In this document: positions 45,501 through 53,735 of the stretch, in pieces | How the letters are laid out: every line of letters starts with the position of its first letter | Numbering within the stretch: the stretch's first letter is position 1 | NCBI RefSeq assembly: GCF_900114875.1 | Contig: NZ_FPKW01000016.1 | Span: 1-64,000 of the forward strand | Direction: 5' to 3' | DNA: 64,000 bases | Source of the DNA: Chryseobacterium limigenitum | GTDB taxonomy: Bacteria; Bacteroidota; Bacteroidia; Flavobacteriales; Weeksellaceae | Notes under the pieces: model-generated | What the model saw: only the letters and a program-made list of their open reading frames with translations | Told to the model about the DNA's origin: nothing | Database searches by the model: none | Position numbers and translations under genes: made by a program

Positions 45501-46294
45501 TCTTTGGTTTGTCTAATGAAAATGAATATGATGAAGAAAATGTAGAAAGAGAATACAACAGAGCCAGAATTTCAAAAATTAATTTTGCGCCATCTATTTC
45601 CAAAAAAAGCTGGATGAATCTGGAAAATAAATTTCAGCTTACTTTTGAGAATAATAAAGTACAAAGAAACGGCGACCGCTTTGTAGACCAGTCGCCTGAT
45701 GTAAGGCCTGAAGTTTTTAACAGTCAACAATTTGCGGGAGCAAACTACACTTTTAGTTTTAAAAATTTAGATAATAATGCTTTCCCGACCCTAGGGCTGG
45801 AATTCTTTGTGAATGCCGACTGGAAAACCAATCTTTCAAATTTCGATAAAAACTTTTTAACATTAAACGGAACATTAACTATTGATCACCGACTTGATAA
45901 AAGAGGAAATTTCGTCTTTGCCAATTCGAGTAACGTCATGTGGATCAACAATAATAATTTTGAATTTTACCAGGCTGCAGCCATCGGTGGAAATAATGGC
46001 ATGAGAGCTTTCAGAAACGACAGATTCTCAGGAAGATCTTATTTTACCAATAATTCAGAGATCCGTTGGGATTTCGGGAGAATAAGAAATACGATTATCC
46101 CTGCCAACATGGGCATTTTGGTTGGTTACGACATTGGAAGAGTTTGGAATGATAACGAATATTCAAACAGATGGCATCAATCTGCCGGAGTTGGATTCTG
46201 GATCAGCGTTGTAGAAATGTTCTCCGCAAGATTGAATTATTTCTATGGTTCGGATGGCGGAAGAATTTCCGGTGGTGTGGGGATGACGTTTTAA
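42581..46294 (+). CDS. Lipoprotein phosphoesterase fused to an outer-membrane barrel
   Basis: A 1237-aa protein. The N-terminus has a lipobox (LVYSC with C28). A calcineurin-like phosphoesterase domain follows (about 50-360) with GDAG, LGDNIYP, GNHDW, ALHHP and GHDHN. A middle domain (about 400-880) is unassigned but conserved-looking, and the C-terminal 350 residues are strand-rich and resemble a BamA/Omp85-type barrel ending GGVGMTF. Such fusions are known in Bacteroidota; the substrate is unknown. It starts 26 bp from the divergent HD gene. Confidence 0.75.
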   Translation: MNLSLKNHLKKIPIILRLLLFAGLVYSCATYNVKKGKNLFEVKNSDIKSENDFKIFLIGDAGNADEVQAQNTLNLLKNKLDSADEKSMLIFLGDNIYPSGMPKESDKDYALAKQKLENQLSITKNFKGKTLVIPGNHDWYHGLEGLKAQEDFVKSYLNDKKSFLPKNSCPIDDINLTKDIKLIVIDTEWALVNWDQYPGINKNCNIKTREDLFTEFKDLVNKNQDKRIIVALHHPIISSGTHAGYTSPKSHLYPLKGKVPVPGVASLINVLRSSSGASLEDINNQHYADLANRLKSIVQEKENVIFVSGHDHNLQYHEQRNIRQIVSGAGSKTDPATIAEKSDFSYGGNGFAILNMRKDQSSDVEFFSTKDNKFQKLSHISVVSKPDLFINNYPTSFPPTVSSTIYPKKLTEKGKFYTWLWGKHYRNYYGMPIEAPTTNISELDGGYTPFREGGGNQSNSLRLKSKDGQEFVMRGVKKSAVRFLNNMAFKKSTFGNELNNTFPEKFLLDFYTTNHPFTPFSVGNMADKINIFHSNPRLFYIPKQQGLGEFNIHYGDEMYMIEERFSSDPKTLESLDNAKDILSTDDVLKNFTKNYKYSVDQESYIRARIFDMLIGDWDRHSDQWKWAEYQDGDKVIYKPIARDRDQAFSKYDGAAFKIIMNVPAIRHMKTFKDDIKNVKWMNMEPYPLDLVFLKGSTEEDWIAQAKYIQEHLTDKDIDEAFNNIPKEVKDETIADIQRKLKLRKTKLQDYATRYFDVLQEKVPLAGTVNPDKFVITKNENSVEVKQYKLDKNKENPELVFEKTYNDSKTKELWIYGLEDDDIYEVSGDGRPKMNIRLIGGYNHDVYNVANGSKVKIYDFKSQKNTYTGSGAKHISDDYDVNTYNYKHPKYNFVAGYPNADYNPDDGLIIGVLANYTVNNFIRDPYTQKHSLKANFYTATGGFNLVYKGIFKKAISDWDFNLDASFTTPRFSENFFGLSNENEYDEENVEREYNRARISKINFAPSISKKSWMNLENKFQLTFENNKVQRNGDRFVDQSPDVRPEVFNSQQFAGANYTFSFKNLDNNAFPTLGLEFFVNADWKTNLSNFDKNFLTLNGTLTIDHRLDKRGNFVFANSSNVMWINNNNFEFYQAAAIGGNNGMRAFRNDRFSGRSYFTNNSEIRWDFGRIRNTIIPANMGILVGYDIGRVWNDNEYSNRWHQSAGVGFWISVVEMFSARLNYFYGSDGGRISGGVGMTF

Positions 46295-46326
46295 AAATGT
46301 AATTTGAAACATTAAGATAAATAAAA

Positions 46327-46351
46327 AATCCGCAGATAATTTCTGCGGATT
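46327..46351. terminator. Bidirectional terminator between convergent genes
   Basis: AATCCGCAGA (46327-46336) and TCTGCGGATT (46342-46351) form a perfect 10-bp stem flanked by A-run and T-run. It serves the barrel gene and the convergent lipoprotein gene. Confidence 0.9.
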
Positions 46352-46362
46352 TTTGTTTTCAA

Positions 46363-47241
46363 TTAAAAAGAGAACTTATAAACATTCCCTCCTGTTTTTT
46401 TATCCTTTTCATCAGCAATCAGTAATGTTTTATCATCAACAAAAACAATTGCTTCTTTTTGGGAATTATGGTTTAAGGGTATTTTCTGAATTTTGACCGA
46501 ATTAAAATCATTCGCCGTAAATCCTGAAAGCACATGAATATTTTTATGAGTCAATAATACAATCTTATCTTTTGTACTGTTGATCGTTGCAGAAGTAATC
46601 GCAGCATCGCTGTAACCGCCCTGCAGTTTCAGTTTACCTATTAATTTAGCTTCAAAATCGCCTTCTTTATTAGGAATTTGGAAAACAAGAAAAGTTCCGT
46701 CAAAACCTTTGCTCCTGTTTTTCGTGAACAGATAAAAATTTCCGTCCATTTCAACGAAAGCTTCACAATCATACAACCAATTTGATTTTTTTGGAGGAAA
46801 TTCCGTTTGTCCTTCATAATGAAAACTTGTAGTCTGAACAGCCTTAGCCGTTTTTTGAGCAGCATCTTTTAAATCTAATTTTAAGATCGAAAGATTTTGT
46901 CTGTCATTATCATTATTTCCAAAATTTCCGATATAAATATTGCCTTGAGAATCTTTTGTAATATCTTCCCAATCATCGTTTTCAGCATTTTCAACCAAAA
47001 CATCAGCAACCAAGTTGCCTTGAGTATCTAATCCGTAAACAACATTTTTATTTCCCTGATCTTCTATTGCCCAGATCGTTTTTTTATCCTGAGACAAAGC
47101 AATTCCGGAAACTTCCTTTAACTTCTTAGGTAAAGAAAATTCTACTTTCAAGGTATCTTCTTTGGGTTGCTCTGTTTGATTTTTAGGATTACATCCAAGA
47201 AGTAAAAGTGAAGTTATCGCACAAAAAATATACATTTTCAT
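46363..47241 (-). CDS. Beta-propeller lipoprotein, SdiA-regulated-like
   Basis: A 292-aa exported lipoprotein with lipobox LLLLGC (C17). The rest is a repeated-strand propeller: VSGIALSQDKKTIWAIEDQG, DWEDITKDSQGNIYIGNFG, and KEAIVFVDDKTLLIADE. This resembles the SdiA-regulated/NHL-type propellers. No catalytic residues are recognised. The gene overlaps the end of mazG by one base (TAATG) and is probably translated in coupling with it. Function unknown. Confidence 0.65.
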   Translation of the reverse strand: MKMYIFCAITSLLLLGCNPKNQTEQPKEDTLKVEFSLPKKLKEVSGIALSQDKKTIWAIEDQGNKNVVYGLDTQGNLVADVLVENAENDDWEDITKDSQGNIYIGNFGNNDNDRQNLSILKLDLKDAAQKTAKAVQTTSFHYEGQTEFPPKKSNWLYDCEAFVEMDGNFYLFTKNRSKGFDGTFLVFQIPNKEGDFEAKLIGKLKLQGGYSDAAITSATINSTKDKIVLLTHKNIHVLSGFTANDFNSVKIQKIPLNHNSQKEAIVFVDDKTLLIADEKDKKTGGNVYKFSF

Positions 47242-48014
47242 TAGTTTTTATTTAATATTTTAGCTTCTTCCCAAAGCACATCCATTTCCTCAAGAGACAT
47301 ATCTTCAAGCTTTACATTTTTCTCTAAAGCTATATTTTCCATTTTCTGAAATCTTGAGATAAATTTCAGATTAGTTCTTTCCAACGCCGAATCGGGATTA
47401 ATTCCTGAAATTCTCGCATAATTGATCAATGAGAAAAACACATCGCCTAATTCCAGCTCTTTCTTATTAAGATCAGTTTCTGCATGGAATTCCTGAATTT
47501 CTTCATCTACTTTTTTCCAGGCATCTTCAGCATCGTGAAATTCAAAGCCGATTCCTTTTACCTTATCCTGAATTCTGTACGCTTTTACCATACTCGGAAG
47601 ACTTTTCGGAACTCCGCCCAAGATAGATTTATTTCCTTCTTTTAATTTTAATTTTTCCCAGTTCTGTTTTACTTCTTCTTCATCTTTCACTTCTACATCA
47701 CCGTAAATATGGGGATGACGGAAAATTAATTTTTCATTCAAAGAATTAATTACATCAGCAATATCAAAACTTTCTTTTTCAGACCCTATTTTCGAATAGA
47801 AAACAAGATGAAGCAGTACATCACCCAATTCTTTCTTGATCTCCTGCAAATCGCCCTGCAAAATAGCATCCGAAAGCTCGTACGTTTCTTCCAAAGTCAA
47901 ATGACGAAGAGATTCTAACGTTTGCTTCTGATCCCACGGACATTTTTCGCGCAGATCATCCATAATATCCAACAATCTTCCGAAAGCTTCTAGTTTTTCC
48001 TGTTTGGTATTCAT
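47241..48014 (-). CDS. mazG: Nucleoside triphosphate pyrophosphohydrolase
   Basis: The MazG all-alpha pyrophosphohydrolase, 257 aa from the ATG at 48014, hydrolyses NTPs and dNTPs and limits stress nucleotides. Two MazG domains are seen; the first shows CPWDQKQTLESLRHLTLEETYEL and KELGDVLLHLVFYSKI, the second KKELELGDVFFSLINYAR. A further 22 codons upstream are open (to 48080) but MNTKQEKLEAFGRLL is the family N-terminus, so the internal ATG is chosen. Confidence 0.93.
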   Translation of the reverse strand: MNTKQEKLEAFGRLLDIMDDLREKCPWDQKQTLESLRHLTLEETYELSDAILQGDLQEIKKELGDVLLHLVFYSKIGSEKESFDIADVINSLNEKLIFRHPHIYGDVEVKDEEEVKQNWEKLKLKEGNKSILGGVPKSLPSMVKAYRIQDKVKGIGFEFHDAEDAWKKVDEEIQEFHAETDLNKKELELGDVFFSLINYARISGINPDSALERTNLKFISRFQKMENIALEKNVKLEDMSLEEMDVLWEEAKILNKN

Positions 48015-48149
48015 AAATTGGAGTTGAAAGTGATACAAATTTAAGGTAAATCTTCTGTAATATTCTTGTAATAAAAACAAAAAGAATCGTAAATATAAAT
48101 TGGTTGGTTATTCGCAAGGGCGCAAAGTTTTATATACTATGAAGTTATC

Positions 48150-48231
48150 AAGGCGCAAGAAAATCAAAGATTTTCAGTAAGTCTGCTATATAAATTTTTA
48201 AATTTTATCTCCGATAAAATCCTTGCGCCTT
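48150..48231. repeat. Intergenic GGCGCAA palindromic repeat
   Basis: AAGGCGCAAG (48150-48159) is the exact reverse complement of CTTGCGCCTT (48222-48231). The motif recurs as GGGCGCAAAG near 48119 and GGCGCAAAG at 26543. This looks like a mobile palindromic intergenic sequence of the genus. Confidence 0.6.
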
Positions 48232-48292
48232 AAAACATTTAGTAAAAAAAAATTGCGCCTTTCCGTTAAACCAATTTAATTAAACAAAAAAA

Positions 48293-48318
48293 CCTTGTCA
48301 AGAAAATTCTCAACAAGG
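48293..48318 (-). terminator. Terminator after the DUF5606 gene
   Basis: CCTTGT (48293-48298) pairs with ACAAGG (48313-48318). On the minus strand it is followed by TTTTTTTG. There is an internal loop in the extended stem. Confidence 0.65.
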
Positions 48319-48347
48319 CTTTATATTTAAAAATTCAGATAGATAGA

Positions 48348-48908
48348 CTATCCCATTTTTCTGTGTGTACTTTTTGTAGCTGCTTTTGCACCAGATGAAG
48401 CTTTCGCTTTAGGAGCAGCAGGTTTATCAGCCTTTGGAGCTGCTTTTTTAGGAGCTTCCTTATCTGTTAAAGTTACTTCTCCAGTTACCGGGTCTAAAGT
48501 TTCAGGTTCAGCTTTTACAAAACTTTCAGGAGTAATATATCCCGCTTTGTGTAAGATATTGTACCATTGAGCCAATTTCTTAATATCAGAAGCATAAACT
48601 CTTTCTGTATCGTAATTTGGAAGAGATTGCCCCATGAAATCCTTCAATTCAGCATCTGTAGATTTGTGAGAAATAGTTTCTTTATAATCTTGGTTTTTAG
48701 CAATATTTTCAAACACTTCAAACAAAGGAACTTCTTTGTCAAACGTAAACATTGCAATATTATCAAGCAAACTTACTTGACTAGAGTTTCCAATGCTTAC
48801 TTTCTTTTTTGTAGTAACATCTTCAATAATAAAACCGTTTCTTAATTGAGAAACTAATTTGTAAAGTCCTGGTTTTCCAGAGATTGAAATTATTTTTTCT
48901 AACAGCAT
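48348..48908 (-). CDS. DUF5606 family protein
   Basis: A 186-aa cytosolic protein. The N-terminal domain (about 1-135) begins MLLEKIISISGKPGLYKLV and is the DUF5606 fold, typical of Bacteroidota and usually next to def. The C-terminus (about 150-186) is low-complexity, Lys/Ala/Pro-rich and probably disordered or nucleic-acid-binding. No biochemical role is known. Confidence 0.78.
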   Translation of the reverse strand: MLLEKIISISGKPGLYKLVSQLRNGFIIEDVTTKKKVSIGNSSQVSLLDNIAMFTFDKEVPLFEVFENIAKNQDYKETISHKSTDAELKDFMGQSLPNYDTERVYASDIKKLAQWYNILHKAGYITPESFVKAEPETLDPVTGEVTLTDKEAPKKAAPKADKPAAPKAKASSGAKAATKSTHRKMG

Positions 48909-48936
48909 AATTTTATTTTTTTTAAATGTAGCAATC

Positions 48937-48975
48937 GGCTTTTACACTTCGGCAAGCTCGGCGTGACAGCTTTTT
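48937..48975. repeat. Dispersed repeat, copy upstream of the DUF5606 gene
   Basis: GGCTTTTACACTTC then CAAG and GTGACAGCTTT; the same pattern occurs reversed at 26541-26584. It lies between the def and DUF5606 genes. Confidence 0.6.
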
Positions 48976-49010
48976 GCAGTTTATTATTTTTTTACTTAAT
49001 TACTCTTTAA

Positions 49011-49583
49011 CTATTTTGGAAATCTCATTTTATAGCTGATACTTACATCACCCTGAGAAATCTTTGTTAATTTACCTTTTACCAATTTCTTCTTCAAAGA
49101 GCTTAAATGGTCGGTAAACAGCGTTCCTTCGATATGATCATATTCATGTTGAATTACGCGGGCTCTAATATCGGAAAAAGTTTCCGTATGCTTAACGAAA
49201 TTTTCGTCATAATATTCTATAAGGATATTACTTTTTCTCTTAACGTCCTCTCTTACGTCCGGAATAGAAAGACATCCTTCATTAAATTTCCATTCTTCGC
49301 CGGATTCTTCAAGAATTTTAGCATTGATGAAAACTTTTTTAAAGTTTACCAATTCATCCTTAATATCCTCATAATCATCATCATCAGCTAATGGAGAAAC
49401 ATCTATGATAAATAAACGGATATCAAGACCAATCTGCGGAGCAGCCAGACCAATTCCGTTGGCACTGTTCATGGTTTCGAACATATTGTCTATCAATTCT
49501 TGTAATTCGGGATAATCTTTGTCTATATCTTTGCCTACTTTTCTCAAAACAGGATCCCCAAAGGCTCTTATCGGTAAAATCAT
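49011..49583 (-). CDS. def: Peptide deformylase
   Basis: A 190-aa Fe/Zn enzyme that removes the N-formyl group from nascent proteins. Three motifs are complete: GIGLAAPQIG (Q50), EGCLSIP (C104) and QHEYDH (H146, E147, H150). Its start overlaps the end of ruvX by four bases, so the two are co-translated. Confidence 0.96.
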   Translation of the reverse strand: MILPIRAFGDPVLRKVGKDIDKDYPELQELIDNMFETMNSANGIGLAAPQIGLDIRLFIIDVSPLADDDDYEDIKDELVNFKKVFINAKILEESGEEWKFNEGCLSIPDVREDVKRKSNILIEYYDENFVKHTETFSDIRARVIQHEYDHIEGTLFTDHLSSLKKKLVKGKLTKISQGDVSISYKMRFPK

Positions 49584-49996
49584 CTTGTTCTTTGTTCTAA
49601 AAAATTCTGCAATATGATGGTTGCACTTACTTTATCTATTAATCCTTTTTCCTGTCTCTGTTTTTTGCTTTTCCCACTTTGAGAAATAAAAAACGAAGCC
49701 ATTTTGGACGTAAATCTCTCATCTAAGCGATGAACGGGTATATCTGAAAATTCTTTTTTAAATATTTCTATAAATTTTAGAATATCAGTTTCTATCTCTG
49801 AAATATTTCCTTTCAAATCTGTAGGAAGCCCTACAACTATATCATCTACTCTGTTTTCAGTGAAATATTTTTTCAAAAATTCCATCAAAAATTGAGTTTG
49901 TACAGTGTCTAGACCACTCGCAATGATCTGCATGTCATCTGTCGCCGCAATACCGCAGCGAGCCTTTCCATAGTCTATTGCAAGGATCTGTCCCAT
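49580..49996 (-). CDS. ruvX: Holliday-junction resolvase-like protein YqgF/RuvX
   Basis: A 138-aa RNase H-like protein implicated in 16S rRNA processing and possibly junction resolution. LAIDYGKARCGIA carries the first catalytic aspartate, VVGLPTDLKG follows, and RLDERFTSK and the terminal DKVSATIIL carry the rest. Typical length. It leads the ruvX-def pair. Confidence 0.92.
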   Translation of the reverse strand: MGQILAIDYGKARCGIAATDDMQIIASGLDTVQTQFLMEFLKKYFTENRVDDIVVGLPTDLKGNISEIETDILKFIEIFKKEFSDIPVHRLDERFTSKMASFFISQSGKSKKQRQEKGLIDKVSATIILQNFLEQRTR

Positions 49997-50109
49997 AAGT
50001 TTGCAAATTTAGTAAATTTTAATGATTTTATTCATCACGTAGTTTTTTTTATAAATCATGTTTCATTCCATTATTTTTTTTATAATTTTAATCTTCCAAA
50101 AACGAAATT

Positions 50110-50586
50110 ATGAAGAAACTCATCCTTGTAAGACATGCAAAAAGCGACTGGCCGGAAGAAACGGAGGATTTCGACAGACCTCTGGCAGACAAAGGGTTAG
50201 AAGATGCTATGAATATGTCCAGATTTTTAAAGAACAATAAAATTTCGATCGATTATCTGGTATCGAGCCCGGCTGTCCGTGCCTTGAATACGTGCAAAAT
50301 TTTCAATCAAGCTTATCAGATCAACATTATGACTGATGAAAAACTGTATAATCCTTCGGAAAGAAATTTTGAATCTGTAATTTATGACTTGGATAACGAT
50401 CATGATTCCGTAGCTATTTTCTCACATAATAATGGGATTTCTAACTTTGCGAATTCCATTTCTGACGATATTTTTCATTTTCCGACTTGCGGTGTTGCAG
50501 GTTTTGAGATCGACTGCAATTCGTGGGCTGAGTTTGATGGAGCGAATAAGAAATTATTATTCTTTTATGAGCCCGGGAAAATTTGA
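50110..50586 (+). CDS. Histidine phosphatase, SixA type
   Basis: A 158-aa member of the histidine phosphatase superfamily. LVRHAKSDW has the nucleophile H9, DRPLADKG follows, and SHNNGI carries the second histidine. The short form resembles SixA, which dephosphorylates phosphohistidine on HPt proteins. It faces the ruvX promoter region and stands alone. Confidence 0.85.
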   Translation: MKKLILVRHAKSDWPEETEDFDRPLADKGLEDAMNMSRFLKNNKISIDYLVSSPAVRALNTCKIFNQAYQINIMTDEKLYNPSERNFESVIYDLDNDHDSVAIFSHNNGISNFANSISDDIFHFPTCGVAGFEIDCNSWAEFDGANKKLLFFYEPGKI

Positions 50587-50610
50587 TTGAATACATTTCT
50601 CTTATATAAA

Positions 50611-50634
50611 AAAGCTCCAACATTTTGGAGCTTT
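50611..50634. terminator. Bidirectional terminator between convergent genes
   Basis: AAAGCTCCAA (50611-50620) and TTGGAGCTTT (50625-50634) form a perfect 10-bp stem between the phosphatase and the beta-lactamase-like gene, with A and T runs on either side. Confidence 0.85.
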
Positions 50635-50649
50635 TACAATATTTAAAAA

Positions 50650-52194
50650 TCAAGACTTTCTCTTCAAATCCAGATCTTCAAAATCGAAACTGAAATCCGT
50701 AATATCTGAAATAGGTTTCAATTTTGCAGATTCTGCTTTTCCGTTTTCATCATAATTAAAAATAATATAAGAATCGGCGTCATAGCTTCTGTCATCCCAC
50801 TTAATAATGAAAGAGTTGCTTGAATATGGAAGAAGTTCACCTTTTAATCTAGGAGAATTTTTGCACGAAATTCTATAATTATTCCCCTGTTGAGAAATTT
50901 CTACATCTCCGAACCAAACGTCATTATAGTTTCCTACAAATTGCTCTGCTTTTGGTTGAAGATTTTTATCTTTTTTAAATGACTCAGATTTTGCAAAAGC
51001 TTCTTTCTTTTGTTTTTCATAAACGGCTTCGTTTTTTGCCATTCTTTCACCATAAGTTTTAAGCCAATTCCTATCTGCAACACCTAAATAAGAATCTTTT
51101 ACCGTATTCGTAATTGTATTGAAAGCTGCACCAGATTGTTGATTTGTTAAGACTACAATTCCTAATTTCATATCCGGAATTAATGTAAACTGAGTGACCG
51201 TTCCGATCAATCCACCTGTGTGCTGAACTTGTTTGTGACCTTTAACATCACTTAAAAACCAACCCATTCCATAGCCATAAAAACTTGTATCATACGGATT
51301 TTTCGCAGCTATTTTATCCGGAATCTGTAAACTCCAAAGCTGTTGAACATTTTTATCTGAAACTAATTTTTTGCCGTCTTTCGTCGTAAAATTGTTCAAA
51401 AGAAATTCAGCCCAAGTCGTCATATCTTTGATGTTACTCATGATTCCGCCTGCTGCGTTGGCTGTTTCGTTCCAGTCGTGAGGAACTGCGATCGCTTTTC
51501 CATTTACAGGTGCATGAGCATCAATTTTATTGGTTATGGCTTTTGCTCTGTTGTAGCTTCCGAAACTTGAGGTCATCCCAACGGGTTTCATAATTCTCTG
51601 TTCGATAAAATCTGCCCAGCTCAATCCTGAAACTCTGTGAATCACTTCTCCGGCAACGATAAACATGATGTTATTGTAATCTAAAGTTGTTCTGAAAGGA
51701 TTTTCAGGTTCTAAATATCGTACATTGTGAACGATATCATTCACCGTTAAACTTCCGCCTTCAGGAAAAAACATCAAATCACCTTGTCCCAAGCCTAATC
51801 CTGCTCTGTGGGTGACTAAATCTTTAATCGTAACATTTTGAGAAACATAAGGATCATACATTTGAAATTCAGGAATATATTTTGAAACTTTATCGTCCCA
51901 GCTCAGCTTTCCTTCATCCGCTAAAATCGCCAAGGCTGTACAGGTAAAACCTTTTGAATTGGAAGCTATTCCCACCAAAGTATTGTCGTCCATCGGCTGC
52001 TTTGTTGTTAAAGAACGTACCCCAAACCCTTTAGAATAGATTAGTTTACCATCTTTGATCACTCCGACAGACATTCCGGGAACATCAAAAGTTTTTAACG
52101 TATTTTGGATCAATTCGTCCAGTTTTTTTTCTTCAACCTGCGCAAAAGACATCAGAGAAAGAAAAATAAAGAACAGAGAAAAGTTATGCTTCAT
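50650..52194 (-). CDS. Exported beta-lactamase-like serine hydrolase
   Basis: A 514-aa protein with a signal peptide (about 1-19, ending SFAQ). The class C beta-lactamase/D-peptidase domain has SxxK in IASNSKGF, YxN in DYNNIMF and HTG in VQHTGGLIG. The C-terminal 110 residues form a DUF3471-like lipocalin-type domain. Probably a periplasmic peptidase or esterase, not necessarily a resistance enzyme. The gene is monocistronic. Confidence 0.85.
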   Translation of the reverse strand: MKHNFSLFFIFLSLMSFAQVEEKKLDELIQNTLKTFDVPGMSVGVIKDGKLIYSKGFGVRSLTTKQPMDDNTLVGIASNSKGFTCTALAILADEGKLSWDDKVSKYIPEFQMYDPYVSQNVTIKDLVTHRAGLGLGQGDLMFFPEGGSLTVNDIVHNVRYLEPENPFRTTLDYNNIMFIVAGEVIHRVSGLSWADFIEQRIMKPVGMTSSFGSYNRAKAITNKIDAHAPVNGKAIAVPHDWNETANAAGGIMSNIKDMTTWAEFLLNNFTTKDGKKLVSDKNVQQLWSLQIPDKIAAKNPYDTSFYGYGMGWFLSDVKGHKQVQHTGGLIGTVTQFTLIPDMKLGIVVLTNQQSGAAFNTITNTVKDSYLGVADRNWLKTYGERMAKNEAVYEKQKKEAFAKSESFKKDKNLQPKAEQFVGNYNDVWFGDVEISQQGNNYRISCKNSPRLKGELLPYSSNSFIIKWDDRSYDADSYIIFNYDENGKAESAKLKPISDITDFSFDFEDLDLKRKS

Positions 52195-52239
52195 TATTTT
52201 TAAATTTTTACGAAGTTAATCAATTCAACATTTATTAAG

Positions 52240-52247
52240 TAAATTTG
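52240..52247 (+). promoter_or_regulatory. -7 box of the 52271 operon
   Basis: TAAATTTG is an exact match, 23 bp before the ATG at 52271. Confidence 0.6.
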
Positions 52248-52270
52248 CATTTCGATTTAAACACTAAAAA

Positions 52271-52720
52271 ATGACAGCAAAAAAACTATTAGCCTTATTT
52301 TTATTTTTATTAAGTTTTAATTTTTATTTCTCGCAAGAAGTTGTGATAAAAGATGATAAAGTTCTTCTTGATGGAAAGCAGATTTTAAAAGCAGAAAAGA
52401 TCAATGTTTTTCAATATTCTTTCTTTACAATGAAAGATGACGATGAAATTTTAATGTGGAAATATATGGATAATGAGACTCCCAAATACATGGAAGACGA
52501 TTATTTTATCCTGAAATTTCTGACTGAAAAAGTAACGGTAGAGACAACAGATATTTCAAAAATCGCCAATTTCATGAATTCCAGAAAAGGAATGGAAAAG
52601 CTGATCAAATGGTTATTAAAAGAAAGAGTGATCAATAATGAAGGTGAATTAAATCCAGAACGCGTTGCTATTTTCAAAGAAAAATATGACGAAAATATTA
52701 CTGAAAGAACTTTTAGATAA
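52271..52720 (+). CDS. Small exported protein of unknown function
   Basis: A 149-aa protein with a hydrophobic N-terminus (LLALFLFLLSFNFYFSQ) cleaved after a Gln-type site usual in flavobacteria. The mature part is acidic and helical, with no motif I recognise. Its stop is followed directly by the ATG of the phosphoesterase gene, so the two are co-translated. Function is unknown. Confidence 0.65.
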   Translation: MTAKKLLALFLFLLSFNFYFSQEVVIKDDKVLLDGKQILKAEKINVFQYSFFTMKDDDEILMWKYMDNETPKYMEDDYFILKFLTEKVTVETTDISKIANFMNSRKGMEKLIKWLLKERVINNEGELNPERVAIFKEKYDENITERTFR

Positions 52721-53215
52721 ATGACCAAAATTCTCCTCCTTTCCGACTCTCATTCCTATATTGATGACCGAATTTTAGAATATGCCCGACAAGCTGATGA
52801 AATTTGGCATTGCGGAGATTTTGGAAGCTTCGAGATTATTGAAGAATTAGAAAAAATTAAACCATTAAAAGGTGTTTACGGAAATATTGACAATGCAAAA
52901 ATCCGTTCTGAATTCCCTGAAGTAAATCGGTTTTTTTGTGAAAATCTGGAAGTTTTAATGATTCATATAGGAGGTTATCCCGGAAAATATACCCCTTTAG
53001 CAAAAGAAGAAATTGCAGAAAAAGCTCCGAAATTATTTATCTCAGGGCATTCTCATATTTTAAAGGCAATGTATGACAAAAAAAATGATCTTCTTCACCT
53101 TAATCCCGGAGCTTGCGGAAAACAAGGCTGGCATAAAATGAGAACAATGATGCGTTTTGTGGTCGATGGTGAAGAAATAAAAGATCTGGAGGTTATTGAA
53201 TTGGGTGCAAAATAA
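52721..53215 (+). CDS. YfcE/MJ0936-type metallophosphoesterase
   Basis: A 164-aa calcineurin-like phosphodiesterase. Metal ligands are in LLSDSHSY, HCGDFG, GVYGNIDN, MIHIGGYP and GHSHILK, the full set for a two-metal active site. The family acts on bis(p-nitrophenyl) phosphate-type diesters in vitro; the native substrate is not known. It overlaps nothing upstream and joins the Smr gene after seven bases. Confidence 0.88.
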   Translation: MTKILLLSDSHSYIDDRILEYARQADEIWHCGDFGSFEIIEELEKIKPLKGVYGNIDNAKIRSEFPEVNRFFCENLEVLMIHIGGYPGKYTPLAKEEIAEKAPKLFISGHSHILKAMYDKKNDLLHLNPGACGKQGWHKMRTMMRFVVDGEEIKDLEVIELGAK

Positions 53216-53222
53216 TTTAAAT

Positions 53223-53717
53223 ATGAAGATTGGCGATAAAGTTTCTGTGGTAGACGAAGATTTAAGTGGAATTGTGACTTCCGTTCACGGAAAAACTGTG
53301 GTTTTTAAAGATGAATATGGATTCACTTATCAATATTCCAAAGAGAAATTAGTTCCGAAAAATGCTGATCTTTATGAAAATATTAAAGTTGTAAGAAAGC
53401 CCGAGCCCAAGAAAATTGTTTCAAAAAAACACCAAAATAATGCTTTGGTTTTGGACTTACATTTTCATAATTTAGTCAAAAACCCTAATGATTATGACAG
53501 TTTCGAAAGACTGTTTATTCAAAAGGAAAAACTATTAGAAACCATTACTTTCTGCAGAAAAAACAATTTAAAAAGACTGGAAATCGTTCACGGAATTGGC
53601 GATGGAGTTCTTCAGAGAATGGTTTTCGATGTCTTAGAAAGCCAGAGTAATCTGGATTTTTACAATAAAGACATACTTCATCATCAATCGGGTGCGGTAA
53701 TGGTAGAATTTCACTAA
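53223..53717 (+). CDS. Smr-domain protein
   Basis: Starting at the ATG at 53223, this is a 164-aa protein. The N-terminal part (MKIGDKVSVVDEDLSGIVTS, then VVFKDEYGFTYQYS) is a KOW/SH3-like barrel and the C-terminal half is an Smr nuclease domain with LDLH near the start and HGIGDGVLQ near the end. Nine codons further upstream are open but overlap the phosphoesterase and look less likely. Smr domains nick or cleave nucleic acids, related to MutS2. The stop codon overlaps the promoter box of the next gene. Confidence 0.85.
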   Translation: MKIGDKVSVVDEDLSGIVTSVHGKTVVFKDEYGFTYQYSKEKLVPKNADLYENIKVVRKPEPKKIVSKKHQNNALVLDLHFHNLVKNPNDYDSFERLFIQKEKLLETITFCRKNNLKRLEIVHGIGDGVLQRMVFDVLESQSNLDFYNKDILHHQSGAVMVEFH

Positions 53718-53722
53718 ATTTG
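53715..53722 (+). promoter_or_regulatory. -7 box of the DUF3822-rsmD unit
   Basis: TAAATTTG matches exactly and includes the stop codon of the Smr gene. It ends 13 bp before the ATG at 53736. Confidence 0.55.
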
Positions 53723-53735
53723 CAACAATTGTAAT

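Larger units (their letters stand above)
48015..48347. other. Repeat-bearing intergenic region
   Basis: This 333-bp gap has no gene. It contains a rich GGCGCAA/TTGCGCC repeat, including an inverted pair AAGGCGCAAG (48150-48159) and CTTGCGCCTT (48222-48231), another TTGCGCC at 48254-48260, and the terminator of the DUF5606 gene at 48293-48318. Confidence 0.6.
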
